From Bacteroidota bacterium (lineage in GTDB: Bacteria > Bacteroidota > Bacteroidia > Flavobacteriales > Flavobacteriaceae): a stretch of 49,100 nucleotides of DNA. Positions 1-7,046 of this stretch are shown here, one piece after another; position 1 is the stretch's first letter; every line of letters starts with the position of its first letter. The position numbers and the translations under genes were made by a program. The stretch lies in NCBI GenBank assembly GCA_023434025.1, contig JAEYTL010000011.1, positions 1 to 49,100 on the forward strand. The letters are read 5' to 3'. The notes beneath the pieces were generated by a model. It was given only the letters and a program-made list of their open reading frames with translations. It was not told the DNA's origin and made no database searches.

Positions 1-650
1 TTGATAAAAGTAGATTTAACAGGCGATTGCATAAAATAGGTAACCTTTTATACGAGTTGTTTGAGATTGTAAGTTCTTATTATAAAGACCTTTGTTGTGA
101 ATTGCACTATATCATAGATTCTTTTCCAGTTGCTGTATGCAATAATATGCGAATTGCAAACTGCAAGATTCTTAAAGATAAAAAATACAGAGGTTACACC
201 GCTAGTATGCGAAATTACTTTTATGGAGTTAAAGTACAATTACTCACGACCAAAGATGGAATTCCAATAGCTTTTCATTTTACACCAGGCAAAACGGGGG
301 ATGCAAAAGCATTAGGGAAAATGATTGATAAATTACCAGCAGAAGCCTCGTTGTATGGAGATAGTGCCTATACAGATTATGGATTAGAAGATATTGCTCT
401 GGAGAGAAAATGCATCTTCCTAAAGATTCAACGCAAGTCAAATGCTAAGAGAGTAGACACAATGGAACAAAAACATGAAAAGCTAAAAATGAGAAAAAGA
501 GTAGAAACAGCAATAAGTGATATTAAGAAAATGTTTCCAAGAACAATACATGCAGTTACACTGGAAGGATTTCTGATAAAACTAACTTTATTTGTATTTG
601 GACTCCAATTAAACAAATCAATTAACTAGCAACTTGAATTAATTAATAAA
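1..650 (+). mobile_element. Right part of an IS982-family insertion sequence
   Basis: The element comprises the transposase above plus a short tail. Its left end is outside the window. The right terminus must lie between the stop codon at 629 and the next gene at 661; the AT-rich sequence after the stop (CAACTTGAATTAATTAA) is the likely terminal repeat, but without the left end the inverted repeat and target duplication cannot be verified. The right boundary given is therefore approximate. Confidence 0.6.
3..629 (+). CDS. IS982-family transposase, 5'-truncated by the window edge
   Basis: This is the DDE transposase that cuts and joins the ends of an IS982-type insertion sequence. The reading frame is already open at base 3 (residues DKSRFNRRLHKIGN), so the ATG at 27 is internal and the gene starts before the window. 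About 208 residues are visible, against roughly 290 for the family. The three catalytic acids can be seen: Asp in DSFPVAVCNN, Asp in YGDSAYTD and Glu in RVETAISD. The C-terminus (LFVFGLQLNKSIN) looks complete, so the visible part is not obviously damaged. It lies at the edge of a region of small accessory genes and may have helped assemble it. Family assignment comes from the DSFPV...YGDSAY pattern and I am confident of it; whether the whole element is active cannot be judged here. Confidence 0.9.
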   Translation, partial: DKSRFNRRLHKIGNLLYELFEIVSSYYKDLCCELHYIIDSFPVAVCNNMRIANCKILKDKKYRGYTASMRNYFYGVKVQLLTTKDGIPIAFHFTPGKTGDAKALGKMIDKLPAEASLYGDSAYTDYGLEDIALERKCIFLKIQRKSNAKRVDTMEQKHEKLKMRKRVETAISDIKKMFPRTIHAVTLEGFLIKLTLFVFGLQLNKSIN

Positions 651-660
651 TCATCTCAAT

Positions 661-1212
661 ATGAAAACTTTAAAATTTAATATTACGCTTTTTTTGGTTT
701 TAATTTCTTCAATAGCCTTCGCACAAGAGAATTCTGAAACTCGCAAATTCATTGATGATGCGGAGTTTACTCAAATAAATAGAGATTGGAGCATTAAGGC
801 TGAATTTAGATCCGGATTAGGCGAAGTCGTTTCTTTTTTCCCAGTAGAAGCAATTGATTTAAAATCAAACTCAAAAATCAATGCTTTGCAGATGGATATG
901 ACTGTTACTGACGGAAATCGAAATTATTTTAAGTCTTCATGGATTGATTTAAAAGAAGTTGATTAATTTATTAACTTTCTTGAATTATATATTGTACCAA
1001 ACCTTAAAGACAGAACAGAGTCTAAACAATCAACAACATATGTTTTCAACTCTAAAGAAATTAGGTTTAGCTTTCATATTGAACGTAATCATAAGCGTAT
1101 TTCGGTTTATCTAAAAGATATGGGAGTAACTGATAATTACCATTATTTTTGGACTGAAACACAGGTAAGCAGAATTCCTGATTTGTTAAATATGCTAAAA
1201 CAAATTAAGTGA
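661..1212 (+). pseudogene. Small secreted protein gene interrupted by an in-frame TAA
   Basis: The frame opens with a clear signal peptide (MKTLKFNITLFLVLISSIAFA, cleaved before QENSE) and runs 101 codons to TAA at 964-966. The same frame then continues without another stop for 81 codons to TGA at 1210-1212. The continuation (FINFLELYIVPNLKD..., ending LLNMLKQIK) has normal protein-like composition and joins naturally: WIDLKEVD-stop-FINFLEL. A single GAA-to-TAA change would produce exactly this. The intact product would be about 183 residues and periplasmic or exported. I do not recognise the family. The alternatives are a genuinely short 101-residue protein, readthrough, or a sequencing error; the recent nonsense mutation is the simplest explanation. 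The gene begins about 30 bases after the IS982 transposase stop. Confidence 0.75.
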
Positions 1213-1475
1213 TTGCTCCCGGCTGCTCGGAGTCTACTTAATGCAATGATTCTCTTTGATTCCGAGCAATCGGGACAAGACTTCAGAGCAAATTAACATT
1301 CCTTTTTCAACAAGTGATTTTTCAAAAAATCAAATTTAACTACTTTCAAATCAAAGAAAAAAAGGATATATTTGGTTTTGGTAAAAACAAGTAAACTTTC
1401 GGTAATACAGCTAAAAAGAGGTGTATATACGAATGTTTAAATCGTGTAGCCACCAGTTACAAGCAATTTAATTTA
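1213..1475 (+). repeat. Dispersed intergenic repeat, copy A (long)
   Basis: This gene-free stretch is one of three long copies of the same repeat (others at about 4349-4595 and 5042-5325). The best-conserved core here is 1288-1386 and ends in GGATATATTTGGTTTTGG. It is preceded by a variable block containing GAGCAATCGGGAC and followed by a hairpin (stem TATACGA/TCGTGTA, 1426-1448) and the tail GTTACAAGCAATTT. The next gene starts 6 bases after the tail. Boundaries were set by eye from the alignment of the three copies. Confidence 0.8.
1345..1374 (+). promoter_or_regulatory. Promoter-like sequence inside repeat copy A
   Basis: TATATTTG at 1367-1374 matches the Bacteroidota -7 consensus TAnnTTTG, and TTC at 1345-1347 lies 19 bases upstream, where TTG is expected. 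The same arrangement recurs in the other two long copies (-7 boxes at 4497-4504 and 5221-5228). If active it would transcribe the downstream gene with a leader of about 100 bases that contains the repeat's hairpin. Confidence 0.4.
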
Positions 1476-1480
1476 AGAAC

Positions 1481-2428
1481 ATGAGCAGACTACTATTGCT
1501 AATACTATTTATTCCCTACTATATAAATGGTCAAATTAAAATTCAGCACGAACCAGAAAGTATATTTAATGAACTACTAAACAAAAAAAACATAACAGAG
1601 TTTGCAAAAGAAAATAAACTAAGGGAAATCAAATTTTTGAGAGACACAATACTTTCATCATCGATAGAATTTGATAAAAATGGAAATTCAATTCGAAAAA
1701 TTGGAATGGAAAATGATTATGTAAGAGAAACAAAAAATAAATTTGATAATCAAGATAGAGAAATTGAAACTAACTATTTCAAACCCAATGGAGAATTTAG
1801 TTATGGATATTACTATAAGTATGAAAATGGAGCTCAATTGATGTATAAAATAGAAGATAGTCTTCTCTTTAGAAAGGAAACATTTTTAAAGAGTGAAAAC
1901 ATAAGCACTTATTCTGAATATGATGAAAATGGCAAAATCATCTTAAAGGATATATATGTAAAAGACCAAAACATGAAATGGTTACTTGAAACAAGATTTC
2001 AAGATGAAAAAATTTATATTGAATACCGTTATGAATATTTAGGCAATAAAACGTATGTAACTAAGGTTCAATTTGACAATAACGGAACTAAAGTTAGTGA
2101 GAAAAGGCATTTGGATGAAATTAAAACTGCCAACGGACTTGAGCACTTCACCGATGAGGAAGAAAGATTATTTAGAATTGATCTCTTTAATAAAAACGGC
2201 GACTTGATTGAAAAGAAATTACTTGATGAAAAAGGTAATCCTACTCTAATAGAAACCTATATTTATAATTCAAAAGGACAATTAACCGAACTAATTAAGA
2301 AGTATTTAAGCAGAAATCAAAAAATAGTTTACACTTATAAATACGATAAGTTCGAAAGAATTGAGTTAGTAAAAAAAGAGTTTGGCGAAAAGACAGAAGT
2401 ATTTAAATATCTTTACGATACTTTCTAA
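1481..2428 (+). CDS. Exported protein with YwqK/RHS-like YD repeats, function unknown
   Basis: The product has 315 residues and an N-terminal hydrophobic export signal (MSRLLLLILFIPYYINGQ). The rest consists of short beta-strand-like repeats of the kind Y-x-x-x-G-x-x: YSEYDENGKIILKDIY, FDNQDREIETNYF, YIYNSKGQLTELIKKY and YKYDKFERIELVKKEF. Such repeats occur in YwqK-type and RHS-like proteins, including some toxin or immunity proteins, but I do not see a catalytic domain and cannot assign a function. It is a single-gene unit: dispersed repeat copy A ends just before its start, and a truncated repeat copy starts just after its stop. Codon use is strongly AT-rich, like the other accessory genes on this side. 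Confidence 0.75.
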   Translation: MSRLLLLILFIPYYINGQIKIQHEPESIFNELLNKKNITEFAKENKLREIKFLRDTILSSSIEFDKNGNSIRKIGMENDYVRETKNKFDNQDREIETNYFKPNGEFSYGYYYKYENGAQLMYKIEDSLLFRKETFLKSENISTYSEYDENGKIILKDIYVKDQNMKWLLETRFQDEKIYIEYRYEYLGNKTYVTKVQFDNNGTKVSEKRHLDEIKTANGLEHFTDEEERLFRIDLFNKNGDLIEKKLLDEKGNPTLIETYIYNSKGQLTELIKKYLSRNQKIVYTYKYDKFERIELVKKEFGEKTEVFKYLYDTF

Positions 2429-2429
2429 A

Positions 2430-2525
2430 AACCCTGCTACCCGAAGTCTACTTAATGCCACGTTGCTCTTTGATGCCGATTGCTATTGGGACAGGACTTT
2501 GAAGCAAATTATAATTCCTTTTTAA
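2430..2525 (+). repeat. Dispersed intergenic repeat, copy B (truncated)
   Basis: Only the left part of the repeat is present. It opens with CCCTGCTACCCGAAGTCTAC (2432-2451), includes the GATTGCTATTGGGAC block, and ends near ATTCCTTTTTAAAAAAC. The hairpin and promoter-like part are missing. The first 30 bases differ by a single base from copy E at 6723-6752. The rest of this gap, up to 2600, shows no other feature. Confidence 0.7.
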
Positions 2526-2576
2526 AAAACAACCCCTTTAATCTTCCATCTACTAAATTTAAAGTTAACTAACAAA

Positions 2577-2608
2577 TTTAAATCTTTACGTTAGTTTCCT
2601 TACTTTTG
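2577..2608 (+). promoter_or_regulatory. Sigma-A type promoter for the DUF488 module
   Basis: TACTTTTG at 2601-2608 is a good -7 box, with TTTA at 2577-2580 as a partial -33 element 20 bases upstream. The start codon at 2613 follows only 4 bases after the box, so transcription would begin at or next to the ATG, implying a leaderless mRNA. The module thus appears to have its own promoter, unlike the neighbouring cassette genes. Confidence 0.6.
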
Positions 2609-2612
2609 CTAA

Positions 2613-3497
2613 ATGTTTTATAGAAGAAAAATTATATTAGCGTTGTTACAACTTTTTGAGGGTAAAATTGATAAAATCAGCCTTCAAAAATTACTATTTT
2701 TATTTACGCAAAAACAAATCAAGACAGAATACGATTTTATCCCCTATCGCTATGGTTGCTATTCCTATTCGCTAAATGCTGATTTAACTGCAATGGTAAA
2801 AAAAGAGCTTTTGATTGAAACAACAAGTGATTTTACAATTAACAGCTCCACAGATTATTATAAATCATTAAAAGAAGTTGATAAAAAATTACTTTTAGAA
2901 GTAAAAAACAACTATGGTAAAATGAATGCTAATGCTTTAATGAAACATACTTATTTAAATTTCCCTTATTGGGCTATCAATAGCGTAAAAGCAAAAGAAA
3001 TTTTATCTGTTGAACAACTTGAAAAGGTAAATAACAGTCGTCCGAAAAGTAACGACACCATATTATTCACTATCGGTTACGAGGGTATTTCATTGGAAGA
3101 ATACTTAAATAGATTAGTTAAAAACGACGTGAAAGTCTTAATCGATGTCAGAAACAATGCCATGAGTATGAAATATGGCTTTAGCAAAAGTCAATTACAA
3201 CGTTATTGTAATAGTCTTACTATTGATTATATTCACTTACCAGAAGTTGGCATACAATCTGATCAAAGGCAAGAATTGAATTCACAACATGACTACGATA
3301 AATTATTTGCTATTTATTGTGAAAATAATCTAAAAAAAACGACTGCTTCTCAGTTGAAAATTTTAGAATTATTAACTCAATACCAACGAGTTGCATTAAC
3401 CTGTTTTGAAGCAAATATTTGTCAATGTCATCGCAAACATTTAGCTGAAGCTATAGAAAATTTACCAGATTTTAAATACAGAGTAAAGCATATTTAA
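2613..3497 (+). CDS. Winged-helix-like N-terminal domain fused to DUF488
   Basis: The protein has 294 residues and two parts. Residues about 1-130 resemble the small helical/winged-helix domain that opens with KISLQKLLFLF and is often found on accessory and defence-type proteins. Residues about 145-294 are a DUF488 domain, with its hallmarks TIGYEGISLEEY, VLIDVRNN, GFSKSQLQ, YIHLPEVG and the terminal C-x-E...CHR signature (LTCFEANICQCHRKHLAEAI). DUF488 has no settled biochemical role; the conserved Cys/His/Arg near the C-terminus suggests an active or metal-binding site. The next gene begins at the base directly after its stop, so the two are very probably co-translated. No signal peptide is present, so it is cytoplasmic. 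Confidence 0.85.
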   Translation: MFYRRKIILALLQLFEGKIDKISLQKLLFLFTQKQIKTEYDFIPYRYGCYSYSLNADLTAMVKKELLIETTSDFTINSSTDYYKSLKEVDKKLLLEVKNNYGKMNANALMKHTYLNFPYWAINSVKAKEILSVEQLEKVNNSRPKSNDTILFTIGYEGISLEEYLNRLVKNDVKVLIDVRNNAMSMKYGFSKSQLQRYCNSLTIDYIHLPEVGIQSDQRQELNSQHDYDKLFAIYCENNLKKTTASQLKILELLTQYQRVALTCFEANICQCHRKHLAEAIENLPDFKYRVKHI

Positions 3498-4328
3498 ATG
3501 GCTAAAAAGAAAGTACTCATAACGGTTACTACTTATCCTTTGCCATCACGAAGCTATGACGAGTTAGTTTGTACAGCAGGTGTTTTAGAAAATGGGGAAT
3601 GGATTCGCATTTATCCTGTTCCATTAAAATTCTTGAGAGGTTTAAGAAAAAATGGAGAAGTTGAGTCATTCAAATACAACTGGATTGAATTGGACTTAGA
3701 AAAGCGAACCGACGATTTTAGACCGGAAAGTCATTCCCCAATTAATTATGACTTTAAAGATGTTCAAATTATTGGAAAAATTGACACCAAAAATAATTGG
3801 GCACAACGAAAGTTGTTTTGTACTGCTGCAACTTATACGAATCTCACACAATTAATTGAAGATTCAAAAGCACCCAAAAATGTTTCACTGGCCACTTTTA
3901 AACCTGCTACTATTATTGGTTTTGAAATTGAAAAAGAAGAGAACCGAGAATGGAAGGATGAATGGAAAGAACTAAGAAAGCAAGGCGACTTATTTGAACA
4001 AGATAGAAATCCTGAAATACAAATCCCTAAATTACCTTATAAATTTTATTATCGTTTTACAGATGAAGCCGGTAGAGAAAGTAGACTAATGATTGAAGAT
4101 TGGGAAATTGGTGCTTTATATTGGAATTGTTTAAGAAATGCAGAAGGAAACGAAGGAAAAGCATTAAATAAAGTTCGTGCAAAGTATGAGCAAGAATTTA
4201 TAAAAGATAAAGAAGTGTATCTATTTCTTGGCACAACAAAAGAATGGCATATGCGTAGGTCAAAAAATCCATTTGTAATAATCGGTGTTTTTTATCCAAA
4301 AAAAGAAATTCAAACGTCTTTATTTTAA
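3498..4328 (+). CDS. Conserved partner of the DUF488 protein, function unknown
   Basis: The product is a 276-residue cytoplasmic protein without membrane segments. The N-terminus (VLITVTTYPLPSRSYDELVC, then GVLENGEWIRIYPVPLKFL) is a distinctive pattern that I associate with uncharacterised proteins encoded beside DUF488 genes; that association is from memory, not from a search. The strand-rich beginning and the later RLMIEDWEIGALYWN segment suggest a compact globular domain, but I cannot name a catalytic motif. The ATG follows the upstream stop codon with no gap, so this pair forms a two-gene operon. Its 3' end abuts repeat copy C. A role in nucleic-acid processing or defence is possible but is only inference from the company such genes keep. 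Confidence 0.75.
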   Translation: MAKKKVLITVTTYPLPSRSYDELVCTAGVLENGEWIRIYPVPLKFLRGLRKNGEVESFKYNWIELDLEKRTDDFRPESHSPINYDFKDVQIIGKIDTKNNWAQRKLFCTAATYTNLTQLIEDSKAPKNVSLATFKPATIIGFEIEKEENREWKDEWKELRKQGDLFEQDRNPEIQIPKLPYKFYYRFTDEAGRESRLMIEDWEIGALYWNCLRNAEGNEGKALNKVRAKYEQEFIKDKEVYLFLGTTKEWHMRRSKNPFVIIGVFYPKKEIQTSLF

Positions 4329-4348
4329 GTGTTACAAACTTAGCCATA

Positions 4349-4595
4349 CAAAGTCTCCTTATTGCCACCTGCTGCCCGAAGTCTAGATGCTGCTCTGCGA
4401 AGTCTCACGACTTCGAAGCGATTTAACATTCCATTTTCAACAAGTAATTTTTTAAAAAAATCAAACCTAACTACTTTCAAATCAAAGGAAAAAGGATATA
4501 TTTGGTTTTGGTAAAAGCAAAGTAAACTTCAGCCAATACATCCAAAGGGGTCTATGTTAGAATGTTTGTAGTAACGAGTTAGCAGCAAGCTTAAA
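4349..4595 (+). repeat. Dispersed intergenic repeat, copy C (long)
   Basis: The core at 4416-4516 aligns almost base for base with copies A and D, ending in GGATATATTTGGTTTTGG and then GTAAA. The left block here is diverged (CTGCTGCCCGAAGTCTAG, then CACGACTTCGAAGC). The terminal hairpin is weaker (GTTA 4556-4559 with TAAC 4572-4575 around the conserved loop ATGTTTGTA), and the tail reads GTTAGCAGCAAGC. The next gene starts about 27 bases later. Confidence 0.8.
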
Positions 4596-4621
4596 AAACT
4601 CATCAATAAATAGTATAAATT

Positions 4622-5041
4622 ATGAGAGAACTAATGTTAATAATGCACTTCATAGGTTTGACTATGGGTTTGGGAACAAGTTTTGCTCACGCATTTTTCG
4701 ATAAATTAATCTCGAAATTAGACAAAGAGCAAGCAACAAAATTTCGTCTTCAAGTAATGGTTTTAAGCCGAATGGGGAATATTGGAATATCGCTGTTAAT
4801 TATTTCCGGAATCTATCTTATTATTCCTTACTGGTCAACTTTACCTTCTAATCCTCTTTTAATTTTAAAATTAATACTGGTTTTCGTTTTAGTCATTTTA
4901 CTTGTATTAATCCACAACGGGACACAAAAAGCGAAACAAAATGAAGCCGCTAAAAATCTGAAAAAAATAGAACCATTCGGGAAGCTAACGTTACTGATCG
5001 GAATTACCATAGTAATTATTGCTGTTACTGTTTTTCATTAA
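4622..5041 (+). CDS. Four-helix integral membrane protein, DUF2269/CopD-like
   Basis: The protein has 139 residues and four hydrophobic segments: about 5-25 (LMLIMHFIGLTMGLGTSFAH), 50-70 (GNIGISLLIISGIYLIIPYW), 78-100 (NPLLILKLILVFVLVILLVL) and 118-138 (LTLLIGITIVIIAVTVF). A His in the first helix and the overall plan recall small DUF2269/CopD-like membrane proteins, some of which bind haem or metal; this is a resemblance, not an identification. It is a single-gene unit set between repeat copies C and D, on the same strand as the other cassette-like genes. Confidence 0.75.
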   Translation: MRELMLIMHFIGLTMGLGTSFAHAFFDKLISKLDKEQATKFRLQVMVLSRMGNIGISLLIISGIYLIIPYWSTLPSNPLLILKLILVFVLVILLVLIHNGTQKAKQNEAAKNLKKIEPFGKLTLLIGITIVIIAVTVFH

Positions 5042-5325
5042 AAGCCGGCTGCTGACACCGTGTCTAATTAATGGCTGTTTAGCTTGCTTACGACAATCCG
5101 CTGCTCTTCGGTCCCGATCGCTATCGGGACACGACTTCGAAGCAAACTAACACTCCATTTTTAACAAGTTATTTTTCAAAAAATCAAAACTAACTACTTT
5201 CAAATGAAAGGAAAAAAGGATATATTTGGATTTGGTTTAATCAGGGCAGACTTTCACTAATCGAACTTAGCCATATTTATATGCGAATATTTGTATCGCA
5301 TAGCGACAAGTTATAAGCAATTTTT
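5042..5325 (+). repeat. Dispersed intergenic repeat, copy D (long)
   Basis: This is the third long copy. The left block contains the palindrome-like TCCCGATCGCTATCGGGA (5112-5129). The core is 5140-5237. The terminal hairpin is the best of the three: TATGCGA (5280-5286), loop ATATTTGTA, TCGCATA (5296-5302), flanked by AACTT (5254-5258) and AAGTT (5308-5312), which can also pair. The tail is GTTATAAGCAATTT. From 5326 to 5477 the sequence is AT-rich and I see nothing definite in it. Confidence 0.8.
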
Positions 5326-5477
5326 TAAAATCAATTAAATGAAGTTTTAAAAGACATATACTAGAAGCAATACTTAAACTTGATTATTGTAAATGATTTA
5401 TAAAAAAACGACTAGTGTGCTTTCAATTGTATACTGTTATTTGAAAAAAAAGTCGATTAAAATCTAAAAAAGAAAAC

Positions 5478-5888
5478 ATGAACTACTTACTGTTTGCAAC
5501 ATTAATTTTAATAAGTTTTACTCAAAGAAGTTACTCTCAAGAAAAAATTGATTGGAGTAAAATAAAAAAAATTGAATTATATTTAGTAGATTCACAAAAA
5601 GATAATAAAATTACTTCTAAAGATTTGAATTCAAAAACACTTATTAAATGTGAATCTGAAAAGATAGTTAATTACTTTAAAGAAGTAGATAATTGTACAT
5701 TTGATGCTCTAGTAGAAAAAAATAATTATGCTTTAAAAATTTACTTTTCAACTACTCAAAAGGATTTTTTACTGTTACTTAATCAAGGGGTTATGTTTGA
5801 AATGAATAAGTGGACGTGTTATAGCATTATTAAAAAAGACGAGTTAAAAAAATTTATAGAAAATATAATGAAGGAAAACGGCCTATAA
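5478..5888 (+). CDS. Small exported protein, function unknown
   Basis: The protein has 136 residues with a signal peptide (MNYLLFATLILISFTQRSYS, cleaved before QEKID). The mature part is lysine-rich and contains two cysteines (LIKCESE and DNCTFDA) plus a third in WTCYSII. I recognise no family. It stands alone between repeat copy D and the SUFU gene, with a 150-base AT-rich leader. The window shows no gene it obviously works with. Confidence 0.65.
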   Translation: MNYLLFATLILISFTQRSYSQEKIDWSKIKKIELYLVDSQKDNKITSKDLNSKTLIKCESEKIVNYFKEVDNCTFDALVEKNNYALKIYFSTTQKDFLLLLNQGVMFEMNKWTCYSIIKKDELKKFIENIMKENGL

Positions 5889-6069
5889 AAACGTAACCGT
5901 TGCACAACCTATTCAAAAAACTATCCTGAAGCTTCGGGATTAAAATTTCAACAAAAAACAACCTCGTTACTTGTATTTTAAGCACGGCATCGAATGAAAA
6001 TAATCAACTATAGTACTATTTTATTAATTTTATTTTAACTATAACTTATGGACAAAAACGGATATAAAA
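5889..6069 (+). other. Short gene-free interval with a REP-like palindrome
   Basis: The interval contains ATCCTGAAGCTTCGGGAT (5932-5949), an imperfect palindrome, and the segment GTAACCGTTGCACAACC, which is reminiscent of the tails of the dispersed repeats but does not align with them. No long repeat copy separates the genes on either side. No convincing promoter is visible. Confidence 0.35.
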
Positions 6070-6708
6070 ATGAGTAAAAATGTACCAAATAGTGTCGAAA
6101 TTATTGATAATCATTTAAACCAATTTTTTGATAAAGATTCTGACATAAAAGTATTTGAAGAAATTGAATCTGAATTAATTCATCGTGATGTATACTTTAT
6201 AAAAGCAACTGAAGAAAGACAGTATCACATTTTATTAAGTTGTGGCATGAGTGCATTACCAATGACAGTCCCAAAAGATATTGAATCATCGGAGTTTATT
6301 GAAATAATGATTTTACTCCCTAAAGAATGGAATTTAGAATATGAATCTTTTAGTGAAGAAAAAAATTATTGGCCAATCAGAATAATGAAAGAAATAATGA
6401 TGTTGCCACACGAAAATGAAACTTGGTTTGGATTTGGTCACACATACAGACACGAAGAAGGTGAAGAATTTGCAGAAGGCATCGGATTTAATTCAATAAT
6501 GTTGGCTAGTTCAATGGAATTATCAGACGAATTTACTCAAATTGAATTAGATAATGGAAAAGTGGTTGAAATCTATACTCTTATTCCCTTGTATAAAGAA
6601 GAACTTGAATTCAAGAAAAAAAATGGAGCAAGTGCTTTACTTGAAAAATTTGACAAATTCGGTATTGAAGAAATCGTGAAAATTGGCAGAAAAAATGTTT
6701 GTAAATAA
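6070..6708 (+). CDS. Suppressor-of-fused (SUFU) domain protein
   Basis: The product has 212 residues and no signal peptide. Features of bacterial SUFU-domain proteins are visible across most of its length: YHILLSCGMSALPM near residue 55, EIMILLPKEWNL, YWPIRIMKEIMMLPHENETWFGFGHTYRH, the IGFNSIMLASSME strand pair and IYTLIPLYKEELEFKKKNG near the C-terminus. In bacteria this domain is common in immunity proteins that neutralise polymorphic toxins, often as orphan copies. No cognate toxin is present here, so that role is inferred from the family. It is the last gene of the accessory region, followed by truncated repeat copy E. Confidence 0.85.
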   Translation: MSKNVPNSVEIIDNHLNQFFDKDSDIKVFEEIESELIHRDVYFIKATEERQYHILLSCGMSALPMTVPKDIESSEFIEIMILLPKEWNLEYESFSEEKNYWPIRIMKEIMMLPHENETWFGFGHTYRHEEGEEFAEGIGFNSIMLASSMELSDEFTQIELDNGKVVEIYTLIPLYKEELEFKKKNGASALLEKFDKFGIEEIVKIGRKNVCK

Positions 6709-6721
6709 AAATACTACTGAC

Positions 6722-6760
6722 CCCCTGCTACCCGAAGTCTGCTTAATGCCACTTGCTCAC
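6722..6760 (+). repeat. Dispersed intergenic repeat, copy E (remnant)
   Basis: CCCTGCTACCCGAAGTCTGC and the ten bases after it (6723-6752) differ from copy B by one base; similarity then stops. The remainder of this 338-base gap, up to the aspS promoter, shows CTGCTTCGGGCAG (6810-6822), a short hairpin, and no gene that I can support. Confidence 0.65.
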
Positions 6761-7014
6761 CAACTCCCAACACTAATCTTAACAAACTTCACCCCTGACC
6801 TTTCTACATCCTGCTTCGGGCAGAACAAGAAGGAAAGATGAAACTTACCGTTGAAGAAATGTGGACTATTTTTTACCTCGGATTAAACGTATAAACGGAT
6901 TTTTTGCTGTGTAGTCAATTAAAATTCGTTTTAAAACCGGTCAACCTTAATTTTGGGAAATATAATGGGTATCACCTTTTACCCTAAAAAAACTAAATTC
7001 TTCAAACAAAATAG

Positions 7015-7022
7015 TACTTTTG
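7015..7022 (+). promoter_or_regulatory. Sigma-A -7 box for aspS
   Basis: TACTTTTG matches TAnnTTTG and lies 24 bases before the chosen aspS start codon. No clear -33 TTG is present at the right distance. Its position also argues against any aspS start upstream of 7047. Confidence 0.55.
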
Positions 7023-7046
7023 CAACTCAAAAAATTTCGAATCAAA

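Noticed and set aside
5224..5253. A possible fifth ECF motif in repeat copy D (GTTTAA...CACTAA)
   Set aside because: One mismatch in GTTTAC and a spacing two bases too short; it is part of a repeat whose other copies lack it.
1213..5325. Calling the dispersed repeats true integron attC sites
   Set aside because: The tails (GTTACAA, GTTAGCA, GTTATAA) do not match the GTTRRRY core, the copies are two to four times longer than usual sites, and no integrase is present. Kept only as a cassette-like hypothesis.
6838..6894. A 18-residue frame (MKLTVEEMWTIFYLG...) before aspS
   Set aside because: Too short, no family, no promoter; probably chance or a gene remnant.
7020..7046. An earlier TTG start for aspS
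   Set aside because: The TTG is part of the -7 box and the family N-terminus begins at 7047.
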